Assembly: GCF_000813125.1 (NCBI RefSeq)
Contig: NZ_BASE01000048.1
Span: 1 to 58,375, forward strand
Source of the DNA: Mesobacillus selenatarsenatis SF-1
GTDB taxonomy: Bacteria > Bacillota > Bacilli > Bacillales > Cytobacillaceae
Length of the DNA stretch: 58,375 nucleotides
Direction: 5' to 3'
Position numbers and translations under genes: made by a program. The notes beneath the pieces are model-generated. The model did not search any database and had not been told where the DNA came from. It worked only from the letters and a program-made list of their open reading frames with translations. Shown here piece after piece: positions 9,212-18,553 of this stretch. Positions within the stretch are counted from its first letter, which is position 1; every line of letters begins with the position of its first letter.

Positions 9212-10561
9212 TTATTCCACCTTCTTTCTTAAACAAGCAATATAAAACCCATCAGAGCCAAAGTCCTGCGGAAGAATTTGCACATCATAGCCATTGATCA
9301 ATGGTTTGATAGCCACTGGCATTCTTTCTGCAAATGTTGTATCTCCTTCGAATTCCGGATGCTCGTGTAAAAATTTTTCGATTACTTCCTGGTTTTCTTC
9401 ACGGTCAACCGTGCATGTGCTATATACCAGTGTGCCACCAGCCTTCAAGAGCGGGGCGACTGATTGTAGCAGGCTCAGCTGAATGGTTTGCAACTGTGAT
9501 AAATCCTGTTCTTTCTTAGTATACTTCATATCCGGCTTTCGTCTCATTACTCCAAGACCAGAGCAGGGAGCATCCAGCAATACCCTGTCAATTGATTCTT
9601 TTTCAAAATGGGTGGCTGCCTGACGGCTGTCCATTTTTTGAGCTTCGATATTTTCGAGACCCAAACGCTCAGCATTCTCAGAGATAAGCTTAACTTTGTG
9701 CTCATGAAGGTCAAGTGATATCACCTTCCCGCTATTTCCAAGCTTCTCGGCGATATGAGTAGTTTTCCCTCCAGGTGCAGCACATGCATCAAGAATAACT
9801 TCTTCTTCTCTAATGCCTAGTGCGTTGGCAACCAGCATGGAGCTTTCATCCTGGATGGTCAACAACCCATATTTGAAAGCTTTAGATGAGGCCAGATTGC
9901 CTCTCAGACACTTGACTGCTTCTGGTAGAATTGGACTGGGCTCTACCTCAAAACCTTCTTCCTCCAGAAGCTCGAGGCACTCATCACGAGAAATTCTCGT
10001 CAGATTGACTCTGCCTGTCTGCAGCGGTGCAGTTAAATTCACTTCACACATTTCCAGTGTCTTTTCCTCACCGAATTGGTCTACCCACCTTCTTACAAGC
10101 CACAATGGATGGCTGGTCTCTATGGATATTCTTTCCGCAGGATCCGCAATGGAATCAAGTGAAGGTAATCCATTTCTCTGGATGCTCCTGAGCACACCAT
10201 TCACAAGACTGGCAATGCCCTTGTGTCCCCTGCGTTTTGCGATTTCCACCGCTTCAAAAATTGCCGCTCTTTCAGGGATTTTATCTAAGTAAACCATCTG
10301 GTAAACTGTCATGCGAAGCAGATTGATGACCCAGCTTTGAAGCTTTTTGTTTTTCTCGATAAAAGGCTTTAGGTAAAAATCGATGGTCATTTTGCGCTGA
10401 AGCGTGCCATATACCAATTCTGTCAGCAGCCCTACATCGATCGGATTGATTTCATTTTTATCTATCGCGCTGTTCAAGAGCAGATTGCTGTATGCCTGGT
10501 TCTTTTCAATTGTTTCCAGGAGCTGCAATGCAGTATCTCTTACATTTTTCTTTTTACTCAT
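9212..10561 (-). CDS. rsmB: 16S rRNA m5C967 methyltransferase RsmB (Sun)
   Basis: A 449-residue protein: an N-terminal NusB-like RNA-binding domain (about 1-140) followed by a Rossmann SAM domain. The SAM motif is [12 protein letters not shown]. The two family cysteines lie in LDAPCSGLG and [11 protein letters not shown], the latter the nucleophile. It methylates C5 of C967 (E. coli numbering) in 16S rRNA. The start overlaps the fmt end by 8 bp, giving translational coupling. Confidence 0.97.
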   Translation of the reverse strand: MSKKKNVRDTALQLLETIEKNQAYSNLLLNSAIDKNEINPIDVGLLTELVYGTLQRKMTIDFYLKPFIEKNKKLQSWVINLLRMTVYQMVYLDKIPERAAIFEAVEIAKRRGHKGIASLVNGVLRSIQRNGLPSLDSIADPAERISIETSHPLWLVRRWVDQFGEEKTLEMCEVNLTAPLQTGRVNLTRISRDECLELLEEEGFEVEPSPILPEAVKCLRGNLASSKAFKYGLLTIQDESSMLVANALGIREEEVILDACAAPGGKTTHIAEKLGNSGKVISLDLHEHKVKLISENAERLGLENIEAQKMDSRQAATHFEKESIDRVLLDAPCSGLGVMRRKPDMKYTKKEQDLSQLQTIQLSLLQSVAPLLKAGGTLVYSTCTVDREENQEVIEKFLHEHPEFEGDTTFAERMPVAIKPLINGYDVQILPQDFGSDGFYIACLRKKVE

Positions 10562-11507
10562 TGATGTCTCCTAACTTAACACCTGGCTCTAAGTTTGCCC
10601 CTGCCCCACGCAAGAATTGCTTCGCATCCATCTTTTTCTTGCCGGCTGGCTGAAGTTCTGTGATTTTTATTGCGGTTTCATCACCAGTCGCAACAACAAA
10701 ACCATCTTCTTCAACTTTTACGATCGTCCCAGGTTGGTCGCTTCCTTTATGGTTTGCTTTTTCGGCACCCCATAGCTTCATTACCGATCCATCCATAGTG
10801 GTATAGGCAACAGGCCAAGGGTTCATGCCGCGGATATGGTTGTATATATCGGCGCCAGCTCTGTTCCAATCGATTTTTTCCTGTTCGCGCTTGATGTTCC
10901 ATGCAAATGTAGCTTCTTCATTATTTTGTGGAACAGGAGTGATTTCTCCTTTTAACAGCTTTGGAACCGTCTCTGACAAAAGGTCTGCACCAGCTGCGCT
11001 CATTTTATCATGCAATGATCCAACTGTATCTGTTTCGGTAATTGATACTTCCACCTGAGTCAGGATATCGCCAGCGTCCAGCTTTTCGACCATATACATG
11101 ATAGTTATTCCAGTTTTTCCTTTTCCTTCAATGATGGCATAGTGAATTGGTGCACCGCCGCGAAGCTCTGGCAGAAGGGATGCATGGACATTGATGCAGC
11201 CATACTTCGGTGCCTCGAGGAGCTGATTTGGTAAAATTTGACCAAAGGCAGCAGTGACAATTAAATCCGGATTAAGTGCCAGGATTTTATCCAGCTCTTC
11301 CGGCTGGCGGATTTTCTCTGGCTGATAAACCGGGATGCCATGTTTCAACGCTTCTGCTTTTACAGGGGGCGGAGTCAGGACCCTTTTTCTGCCAACTGGG
11401 CGGTCGGGCTGGGTAACAACTCCAATGACGTTATAGCCCTCGTCGACCAATCTTCTCAAAACCGGGACAGAAAAGTCCGGAGTCCCCATAAATACGATTC
11501 TTGTCAT
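10554..11507 (-). CDS. fmt: Methionyl-tRNA formyltransferase
   Basis: A 317-residue enzyme that formylates initiator Met-tRNA with 10-formyl-THF. The N-terminal Rossmann/formyltransferase domain (about 1-205) carries the catalytic neighbourhood [17 protein letters not shown]; the C-terminal OB-like domain binds tRNA. It overlaps def by 4 bp upstream and rsmB by 8 bp downstream. Def and Fmt therefore form the usual formylation/deformylation pair. Confidence 0.97.
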   Translation of the reverse strand: MTRIVFMGTPDFSVPVLRRLVDEGYNVIGVVTQPDRPVGRKRVLTPPPVKAEALKHGIPVYQPEKIRQPEELDKILALNPDLIVTAAFGQILPNQLLEAPKYGCINVHASLLPELRGGAPIHYAIIEGKGKTGITIMYMVEKLDAGDILTQVEVSITETDTVGSLHDKMSAAGADLLSETVPKLLKGEITPVPQNNEEATFAWNIKREQEKIDWNRAGADIYNHIRGMNPWPVAYTTMDGSVMKLWGAEKANHKGSDQPGTIVKVEEDGFVVATGDETAIKITELQPAGKKKMDAKQFLRGAGANLEPGVKLGDINE

Positions 11508-11989
11508 TCCTGGTTCAACTCCTCTAACTCAGCTTCTTCGATATATCTTGACACTTTAGTGGTGAATAACACACCGTGAAGATGGTCAATCTCATGCAAA
11601 ATCGCTCTTGCCAAAAACTCCTCTGCTTCTAATTCATAGCTTTTGCCTTTGCGATCCTGTGCCTTTACCTTCACATAGTTGGGGCGAGTGACCTCTCCGT
11701 ATAATCCCGGGAAACTTAAGCATCCCTCAGGTCCAGTCTGCTCACCGCGAGTCTCGAGAATCACCGGGTTGATCAATTCAATTGTACCGTGCTCATCATC
11801 AATATCGACAATCGCAATCTGCTTCTTTATATCTATTTGAGGGGCGGCCAGGCCAACACCATCAAATTCAATCATTGTATCATACATGTCATCCAGCAGC
11901 TTTGCCAGTTTTTTATCGAAAGCTGTGACCTTTTCGCATTCCTGCTCCAAAATGTCTGCTGGGTAATTAACTATTTTTCTTACTGCCAA
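11504..11989 (-). CDS. def: Peptide deformylase
   Basis: A 161-residue Fe/Zn metalloprotease that removes the N-formyl group from nascent proteins. The three diagnostic motifs are intact: [17 protein letters not shown] (Cys ligand) and HEIDHLHG (two His ligands and the catalytic Glu). I chose the TTG at 11989, which has GGAGG 7 nt upstream and gives an N-terminus starting [11 protein letters not shown]; the longer frame to 12037 adds a 16-residue hydrophobic extension with no SD. Length then equals B. subtilis DefA. It overlaps fmt by 4 bp. Confidence 0.95.
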   Translation of the reverse strand: MAVRKIVNYPADILEQECEKVTAFDKKLAKLLDDMYDTMIEFDGVGLAAPQIDIKKQIAIVDIDDEHGTIELINPVILETRGEQTGPEGCLSFPGLYGEVTRPNYVKVKAQDRKGKSYELEAEEFLARAILHEIDHLHGVLFTTKVSRYIEEAELEELNQE

Positions 11990-12127
11990 AATAAATCCTC
12001 CAATAAATCCATTAAATATTAGTATTATCTTGTTCAATCATCTTTTTTCATAAACTTTCCTGAAGGCTCATTCCGAAAACTTTATTGCTCGGAAAGCAGC
12101 AATCAATGCATAAGTTTAAAAATATCC

Positions 12128-14542
12128 TTACATCAGAATATAAGGGTTCAGGTCGACAGAAATCTGCAACGCTCCTGTGCCTGTTTCCTGCTGGTAATGA
12201 TCCAGTATTGTTTTTAAGGCATTTTTAAGTTCTGGTTCCTTTTTGTATTTTATCAGACATTGATAGCGATATCTATCGTTGATCCGTGGGATTGGTGATG
12301 CTACAGGACCCAGAACGACTGCTTCATTCGTCAGCCTTGAGGAGATGAATTTTGCGATCTTTTCAGTAACTGATACGACTTTCATCAATTCTTCATGGCT
12401 GACAGTTACCAGGGAAAGGTAATAAAATGGCGGGTACTGATGAACCTTCCGGATCAGCATCTCCTGCTGGTAAAACCGGTCGTAATCCTGTGTCCCGGCA
12501 AGCTCAACACTGTAATGCTCAGGAGTATAAGTCTGGATCACTACCTCTCCAGGAAGCTTGTGTCTTCCAGCCCTGCCGCTAACCTGCGTCAAAAGCTGAA
12601 ATGTTTTTTCCGAGGACCGGAAATCAGGCAGATTCAACATTGTGTCTGCTGAAAGAACACCTACTAATGTAATATTTGGAAAATCCAACCCTTTCGCAAT
12701 CATTTGCGTTCCGAGTAAAATGTCTGCCTGGCCCTCCTGAAAAGCAGTCAGTAACTTTTCATGTGAACCTTTCCTGCCGGTTGTATCGACATCCATCCTG
12801 ATAATTCTCGCTTCAGGAATCAATTTTAACAATTCTTCCTCAACCTTTTGAGTCCCGGTCCCGAAATAGCGGATATGCTCACTGTTGCATTCAGGACAAA
12901 TTGTCGGCACCCTGTCTTCATAACCGCAGTAATGGCATTTCATCTGCTCATTATATCTGTGGTATGTCAACGTGATATCGCAATGCGGGCAGTTCATGAC
13001 ATATCCGCAATCACGGCACATTACAAACGACGAATGTCCGCGTTTATTTAAAAATAGGACGGTCTGCTCTTTTTTCTCAAGCCTGTCTTTTATCTTTTCA
13101 AAAAGCTTTACCGAAAACATCGAACGGTTTCCCGTCCGCAATTCCTCACGCATGTCAACGATTTCTACAGTTGGCAATGCCTGGTTGTTCATCCGCTTTG
13201 GCAGAGATAGAAGAGTATACCTTTCTTTTTGCGCCCGTGCAAATGATTCAAGCGAAGGTGTTGCACTGCCAAGGACGACTGGACAGGCATATGTTTTAGC
13301 CCGCTGGATTGCGACGTCCCTTGCATGGTATCTTGGGTTCTCTTCTTGCTTGTAGCTCGTTTCATGTTCTTCATCAATGATGATGATTCCTATATTCTCG
13401 AATGGAGCAAAAATCGCTGACCTCGCACCTACAACAACTTTTACTTCCTTTCGCTGGATTTTCCGCCATTCATCATACTTCTCCCCAGCCGACAGGCCGC
13501 TATGCATGACAGCCACCAAATCACCAAACCGTTCTTTGAAACGCGTGACCATTTGCGGCGTTAATGAAATTTCAGGCACAAGCACAATCGCTTCCTTGCC
13601 TTTCCTTAAGACCTCCTGGATTGATTGCAGATAGATCTCCGTCTTCCCGCTGCCTGTAACACCATACAAAAGAAAGACTTCATGCAGATCCTTTTCTATT
13701 GCAGAAAGTATTGGACTAATCGCTTTTTCTTGCTCATTCGTTAAGTCCAGAGCGAATTTACGTTCAAATTCCCGTTCTGAATATGGGTCTCTGTAGACCT
13801 CTAACTCTTCAATCTTCAGTATACCTTTCTTAACAAGTGATTGTATTGATCCCTGGGAGATTCCAAGAGTGGAGAGTATTAGCCTTTGTTCCACAGGATC
13901 CGGATGTTCAAGGAAGAAGTCGAGTACAGATTGTTGCCCTGACGCCTGTGGTGGAAGTTTATCCCTTGTCTCCTTCAGCTGATCAGGATCGATTGCTGGG
14001 GAAACATGCTTGAGCAGCTTTTTGCGTACCCTGTCCTTCACCTGGTAAACAACATCTACCCTGCCAGACGCCGCCTCCTTTTGGAGTTGCTGGACAAGCC
14101 CCTTCGTAACGGCATCCTCCCATTTAATTTCTCTATTTTCTCTGAATAACTCTATTAAATTCCCAGACAGGTCGGTTATCTCTGTTCCTTTTGCCAGGAC
14201 AATTTTCTTTTCATATTTAGCCTTTAATGCTGCTGGAAGCATTGCCTGATAAGAGGAGATTTTATAGCTTAATGTATGCTCAGTCAACCAGTCACCCAGC
14301 TGTAGAAGTTCCTCATTCAATACCGGTGTCAAATCAAGAGGTTCGATGATTGCCCGCAGCTTCGAAAAACTGGACTCTCCCTTAAGATCCCTGACAAAAC
14401 CCTGGATTTTCCTTGGACCGAAGGGGACGATCACCCTTGTCCCAGGCTTGATCACATCTTTGTATTTTTCAGGAATTTTATAGTCAAAAGTTTTGTCGGT
14501 TTGCTTTGCAGGCACATCGACAATAACACTTGCTATATTCAT
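12128..14542 (-). CDS. priA: Primosomal replication restart helicase PriA
   Basis: An 804-residue 3'-5' DNA helicase that reloads the replisome at stalled forks through DnaD/DnaB/DnaI in Bacillus. It has an N-terminal 3'-DNA-binding domain, Walker A GVTGSGKT at 294-301, a DEEH Walker B, and a zinc-binding insertion with paired cysteines (CRDCGY, CPHC, CHYCGY, CPEC). The helicase C-domain motifs include QMIAKGLDFPN and QVSGRAGR. It overlaps coaBC by 4 bp and is separated from def by 138 bp, which holds no gene. Confidence 0.97.
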   Translation of the reverse strand: MNIASVIVDVPAKQTDKTFDYKIPEKYKDVIKPGTRVIVPFGPRKIQGFVRDLKGESSFSKLRAIIEPLDLTPVLNEELLQLGDWLTEHTLSYKISSYQAMLPAALKAKYEKKIVLAKGTEITDLSGNLIELFRENREIKWEDAVTKGLVQQLQKEAASGRVDVVYQVKDRVRKKLLKHVSPAIDPDQLKETRDKLPPQASGQQSVLDFFLEHPDPVEQRLILSTLGISQGSIQSLVKKGILKIEELEVYRDPYSEREFERKFALDLTNEQEKAISPILSAIEKDLHEVFLLYGVTGSGKTEIYLQSIQEVLRKGKEAIVLVPEISLTPQMVTRFKERFGDLVAVMHSGLSAGEKYDEWRKIQRKEVKVVVGARSAIFAPFENIGIIIIDEEHETSYKQEENPRYHARDVAIQRAKTYACPVVLGSATPSLESFARAQKERYTLLSLPKRMNNQALPTVEIVDMREELRTGNRSMFSVKLFEKIKDRLEKKEQTVLFLNKRGHSSFVMCRDCGYVMNCPHCDITLTYHRYNEQMKCHYCGYEDRVPTICPECNSEHIRYFGTGTQKVEEELLKLIPEARIIRMDVDTTGRKGSHEKLLTAFQEGQADILLGTQMIAKGLDFPNITLVGVLSADTMLNLPDFRSSEKTFQLLTQVSGRAGRHKLPGEVVIQTYTPEHYSVELAGTQDYDRFYQQEMLIRKVHQYPPFYYLSLVTVSHEELMKVVSVTEKIAKFISSRLTNEAVVLGPVASPIPRINDRYRYQCLIKYKKEPELKNALKTILDHYQQETGTGALQISVDLNPYILM

Positions 14543-15750
14543 ATGCTTTCATCCTTTTTTAACAATTGAACAACTTCGGTAAGGATATTTCGGGCTACGT
14601 CTGCTTTTGGCATCAAAGGCAGTTCGATGTTCGTACCATCTTTTTTGTAAATGGTGACGATATTCGTATCAGCACCAAAGCCAGCACCCTCCTGCTTAAC
14701 GTTATTCGCCACAATCATGTCTGCATTTTTCCTGGCAAGCTTGCCTTTTGCATGGTTTTCGACATCATTCGTTTCAGCCGCGAACCCCACAATCACCTGG
14801 TCCTTTTTCATTTGACCAAGCTCAAAAAGAATATCCCTAGTTCTCTCCAGTTCTAGGGCCTGGTCGCCTTCTTTTTTCTTCATTTTCTCTTCATATATAT
14901 ATTTTGGACGGTAATCTGCGACTGCCGCGGTGCCAATCATGACGTCTGCTTCATCGAATTGTGCTAGTGCAGCCTGATACATGTCCTCAGCACTTTCAAC
15001 CTTGATCAATTCGGCTCCACTCGGAGGCTCAAGATTGACTGGACCAGAAACAAGGAACACTCTTGCTCCCATTTTCACAGCTTCTCCTGCTATCGCATAC
15101 CCCATCTTGCCAGTTGAATGGTTGGTGAGGAAACGGACAGGGTCGATTTTCTCCCTTGTAGGGCCCGCGGTAATCAAAAGAGTTTTCCCCGAAAGTTCCC
15201 TGCTCTGGTTATTAAAAAATTGGCGTGCAAGCTCTACGATTGTCTCAGGTTCCTCAAGACGGCCCTTGCCTGTATATCCACACGCTAAATACCCTTCACC
15301 CGGTTCAATAAATTCATATCCGAAGCTCCTTAGAGTTTCCATGTTTTTCTTGACAGCAGGATGTTGGTACATATGTACATTCATCGCTGGTGCAACCCAT
15401 ACCGGTGCAGTCGCAGCCAGGAGCGTAGTAGATATCATATTGTCAGCGATCCCGTTTGCAAGCTTGCCAATGATGTTGGCAGTTGCCGGAGCAATTAAAA
15501 TCAAATCAGCCCAATCAGCTAAATGGATATGGGCGATATTTTCAGGATTTTTCTCGTCGAATGTATCTGTATAAACTTCACTTCTGGACAGTGCCTGAAA
15601 AGTGAGCGGAGTTACGAATTTAGCCGCTGAGTCACTAAGGATTACCTTCACTTCAGCGCCAGCCTGGGTAAGCTTGCTCGTCAGCGCAGCAGCCTTATAT
15701 ACAGCGATCCCACCGGTCACGCACAATAGAATTTTTTTACCGTTCAGCAT
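14539..15750 (-). CDS. coaBC: Bifunctional phosphopantothenoylcysteine decarboxylase / phosphopantothenate-cysteine ligase
   Basis: The 403-residue fusion performs two consecutive CoA steps. The N-terminal flavin-dependent CoaC domain (about 1-180) shows GGIAVYKA, PAMNVHMYQHP and the active-site Cys in YLACGYTGKGR. The C-terminal CoaB domain begins near 190 with ITAGPTREKIDPVRFLTNHSTGKMG. It ligates cysteine to phosphopantothenate with CTP, then decarboxylates it. It is the first gene after a 343-bp gap that holds an inverted-repeat-bounded segment, so it either has a promoter there or depends on read-through past the rpoZ hairpin. Confidence 0.97.
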   Translation of the reverse strand: MLNGKKILLCVTGGIAVYKAAALTSKLTQAGAEVKVILSDSAAKFVTPLTFQALSRSEVYTDTFDEKNPENIAHIHLADWADLILIAPATANIIGKLANGIADNMISTTLLAATAPVWVAPAMNVHMYQHPAVKKNMETLRSFGYEFIEPGEGYLACGYTGKGRLEEPETIVELARQFFNNQSRELSGKTLLITAGPTREKIDPVRFLTNHSTGKMGYAIAGEAVKMGARVFLVSGPVNLEPPSGAELIKVESAEDMYQAALAQFDEADVMIGTAAVADYRPKYIYEEKMKKKEGDQALELERTRDILFELGQMKKDQVIVGFAAETNDVENHAKGKLARKNADMIVANNVKQEGAGFGADTNIVTIYKKDGTNIELPLMPKADVARNILTEVVQLLKKDESI

Positions 15751-15855
15751 GTCAGAGAACCCCCATTTTACAACAAACTATCATTATGATTGAACTATAA
15801 CATTTTTTCACAGATTAAGCATGAAAAAGGCAAGATAGCTACTTTAATATATCGT

Positions 15856-16040
15856 TGGGACATGAACAGAGCCTTACATAATGACCTGCCTTGACTGGGT
15901 CACTGTTTATTAGGTTATTGTGTTTGTCTATGTGACTCTTTTTGCGGAAAAAATTTCAGGTTTGGGCTTATAAAAAATTTCTATAGGACCTTTTACTAGC
16001 AAATAACCCGTTTCGGGCTTATAAAGTTTTCTATGTCCCA
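15856..16040. repeat. 185-bp inverted-repeat-bounded intergenic element (candidate MITE or structured repeat)
   Basis: TGGGACAT (15856-15863) and ATGTCCCA (16033-16040) are perfect inverted ends, with partial extension outwards. Inside, a degenerate direct repeat of about 51 bp shares GGGCTTATAAA and a TTTCTAT-like part (from 15964 and 16015). No reading frame of note is present. It fills most of the 343-bp gap between coaBC and rpoZ; the rest holds the rpoZ terminator. Mobility is not shown: no target-site duplication is evident to me. Confidence 0.5.
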
Positions 16041-16059
16041 TAAAGACCCAAATAAAAAA

Positions 16060-16086
16060 ATAACAACCCAATAAATAGGTTGTTAT
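16060..16086 (-). terminator. rpoZ terminator
   Basis: Perfect 9-bp stem ATAACAACC/GGTTGTTAT with a 9-nt loop lies 8 nt after the rpoZ stop. The minus strand continues into TTTTTTTATTT. It closes the yloC-remA-gmk-rpoZ run. Confidence 0.85.
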
Positions 16087-16093
16087 CGCGGTG

Positions 16094-16318
16094 TTATTCG
16101 TTGATATTTAACTCTTCATGGCTTCCTGCTGTCTTGAAGTGAAGCTTTTCTGCGTTGATTTCTTCAAGTGCCTTGCCGACGAATTTGTGGGAAACATACT
16201 TATCTAATTTAGCATCCATGTGCACCTGCATGCTGCGCGCGCGCTTTGCAGCAACCGATACCAATGAATATTTCGAATCAATTTTAGTCATTAAAGAGTC
16301 AATAGAAGGGTTAAGCAT
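16094..16318 (-). CDS. rpoZ: RNA polymerase omega subunit
   Basis: A 74-residue omega protein with the conserved [19 protein letters not shown] start and AAKRARSM segment. It stabilises beta-prime folding and, in other bacteria, ppGpp binding; Firmicute omega lacks a clear ppGpp site. It begins immediately at the gmk stop (16319), the standard gmk-rpoZ pair. Confidence 0.97.
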   Translation of the reverse strand: MLNPSIDSLMTKIDSKYSLVSVAAKRARSMQVHMDAKLDKYVSHKFVGKALEEINAEKLHFKTAGSHEELNINE

Positions 16319-16936
<618 letters not shown>

Positions 16937-16942
16937 TTAGTC

Positions 16943-17206
16943 CTACCCTTCATCAATAATATCATCACGATCATTCAGGCGGTGAGCTACCGTTTCCGGC
17001 TGTACCGCGGAGAGAATGACATGGTCGCTGTCCATGACGATGACAGCCCTCGTCCTTCTTCCGTATGTAGCATCTATTAACGATCCTCGGTCGCGAGCGT
17101 CCTGGATGATCCGTTTTATAGGAGCTGATTCAGGACTTACGATCGAAATGATCCTGTTAGCTGAAACAATATTACCGAAGCCTATATTTATAAGCTTTAT
17201 TGCCAT
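16943..17206 (-). CDS. remA: RemA, extracellular-matrix regulator (DUF370)
   Basis: The 87-residue protein covers the whole RemA/DUF370 family, beginning [14 protein letters not shown]. It carries the conserved arginine-rich patch [23 protein letters not shown], which mediates DNA binding in ring-shaped oligomers. In B. subtilis RemA activates biofilm matrix and osmoprotection operons. It lies between yloC and gmk as in B. subtilis. Confidence 0.95.
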   Translation of the reverse strand: MAIKLINIGFGNIVSANRIISIVSPESAPIKRIIQDARDRGSLIDATYGRRTRAVIVMDSDHVILSAVQPETVAHRLNDRDDIIDEG

Positions 17207-17262
17207 GATGGTCCCCCAATCATCAGTTATTTATTTTGGCCTTTAATGACCCTTTCTAAACG

Positions 17263-18138
17263 CTACTCTATATTTTGCACTTGTTCCTTAACCTTTTCCA
17301 GGAGGCTTTTCATTTCGACAACTTCCCTGGCAATTCTTGAATCATTCGCCTTGGAACCAATCGTATTGACCTCGCGATTCATTTCCTGAAGCAGAAAATC
17401 AAGTTTCCTTCCAAGAGGCTCATTCGCCTTCACTATATCTTTGAATTGACTTACATGGCTTTCAAGCCGGGCAATCTCTTCACTGATATCAGCTTTATCT
17501 GCAAAGAAGGCAACCTCAGTGAGGATTCTGTCCTCATCTGTCTGGCTATCCATAAATTCAGCCATTTTCTTATGAAGCCTCTCGCGGTACTGCTCTACAA
17601 CATTCGGCGCCAGCTTGTTCACGCTCGAAATGTTCTCTTTTAGCTGTTCGATATGCTGCAATACATCCTTTTCAAGTGCTGATCCTTCCAGCCTGCGCAT
17701 TTGGACCAGCTGGTTGCCTGCATCCTCAACGGCAGAAAGGACAAGAAGTTCAAGTTCTTCATTTTCAGCTTCTATTTCCTCAATATGGATGATTTCTTCC
17801 CTGCTGACAATATCACGGAGCTCAATATCCCCCGTTATGCTGTACCTGTTTTTAATTTCTGATATGTGATGGACTAATTCGTCCAGGGCTTTCCAGTCAA
17901 TATGTACACTTCGGCTAACTATGCCTTCGCCCTCCAAAGTTACAAATACTTCGACTCTCCCTCTTTTTATGTGTTCGCCAAGTTTCTTCTTTATTTTTTC
18001 TTCCGTTTTCAGGAGCTGTCGGGGCATGCGAATATGGAATTCACAAAAACGGTGATTGACCGTTTTTACCTCGACTGTGACACTGAACCTCTCTGATTCA
18101 GCCCTGCTCCTTCCAAACCCAGTCATACTGACGACCAT
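17263..18138 (-). CDS. yloC: YicC/YloC-family endoribonuclease-like protein
   Basis: With the start at 18138 the protein has 291 residues, the same as B. subtilis YloC, and begins MVVSMTGFGR, the family's conserved N-terminus. The C-terminal DUF1732 part ends in the typical LLQEMNREVNTIGSKAND segment. Family members act as ribonucleases in RNA turnover. A longer frame reaches an ATG at 18153, only 2 bp from the edge of a terminal-inverted-repeat element. Neither start has a strong SD (GGATG for 18138, AGAAAG for 18153), so translation may have been altered by the element. Confidence 0.9.
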   Translation of the reverse strand: MVVSMTGFGRSRAESERFSVTVEVKTVNHRFCEFHIRMPRQLLKTEEKIKKKLGEHIKRGRVEVFVTLEGEGIVSRSVHIDWKALDELVHHISEIKNRYSITGDIELRDIVSREEIIHIEEIEAENEELELLVLSAVEDAGNQLVQMRRLEGSALEKDVLQHIEQLKENISSVNKLAPNVVEQYRERLHKKMAEFMDSQTDEDRILTEVAFFADKADISEEIARLESHVSQFKDIVKANEPLGRKLDFLLQEMNREVNTIGSKANDSRIAREVVEMKSLLEKVKEQVQNIE

Positions 18139-18154
18139 TTCAGACACATCCATT

Positions 18155-18358
18155 CTTTCTAAAAGGCTGTTTTCGTAAAGATTTTTGTTAAAATCCTAAA
18201 GCCGATTTTAACGTGATAAAAGCCATTTTGTAGTTCGGTATTTAGTGTGCTTGCTCTTTTCTCCTAATAATCTTTGATTTTGTGAATAGACAATAGGTCA
18301 CTTAATCCTATTTCGTAGCCAATAGCAACAAAGTTTGAGAAAAGAGCCTTCTAAAAAG
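18155..18358. repeat. 204-bp element with about 33-bp terminal inverted repeats (MITE-like)
   Basis: The left end (18155-18189) and the reverse complement of the right end (18327-18358) align at about 27 of 33 positions with one 2-nt gap; shared blocks include AAGGCT, TTTTC and TTTGTT. There is no coding potential. An internal hairpin TTAAAATC/GATTTTAA lies at 18188-18111+ (18188-18195 with 18104... on recount 18204-18211). It abuts the start of yloC and fills half of the 415-bp gap to the Ca2+ ATPase gene. The remaining gap (18359-18521) shows no recognisable gene. Confidence 0.65.
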
Positions 18359-18521
18359 TCGAGTTTCCTGTAGACCCGTGGAACAGGCTTATTCATTTAT
18401 GTAATCTCTAATACTTGTTTTTTCCCGCTCTCACCTCGAGAGGAAATCCCGAGACCAAGAACGTATTAATTTTCATAAAACTTTTAGCAGTAAGTGCAAG
18501 AAAGTATTACAAAAAAAAGAA

Positions 18522-18547
18522 AGGCAATAGAGCCTTCTCTATTACCT
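18522..18547 (-). terminator. Ca2+ ATPase gene terminator
   Basis: An 11-bp stem with one mismatch (18522-18532 with 18537-18547) and a 4-nt loop lies 7 nt after the stop codon. The minus strand continues TTCTTTTTTTT. It is a strong rho-independent terminator. Confidence 0.9.
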
Positions 18548-18553
18548 AACGGA

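Noticed and set aside
14981-15574. 197-residue plus-strand open frame opposite coaBC
   Set aside because: Antisense shadow; the coaBC reading has intact motifs on the other strand.
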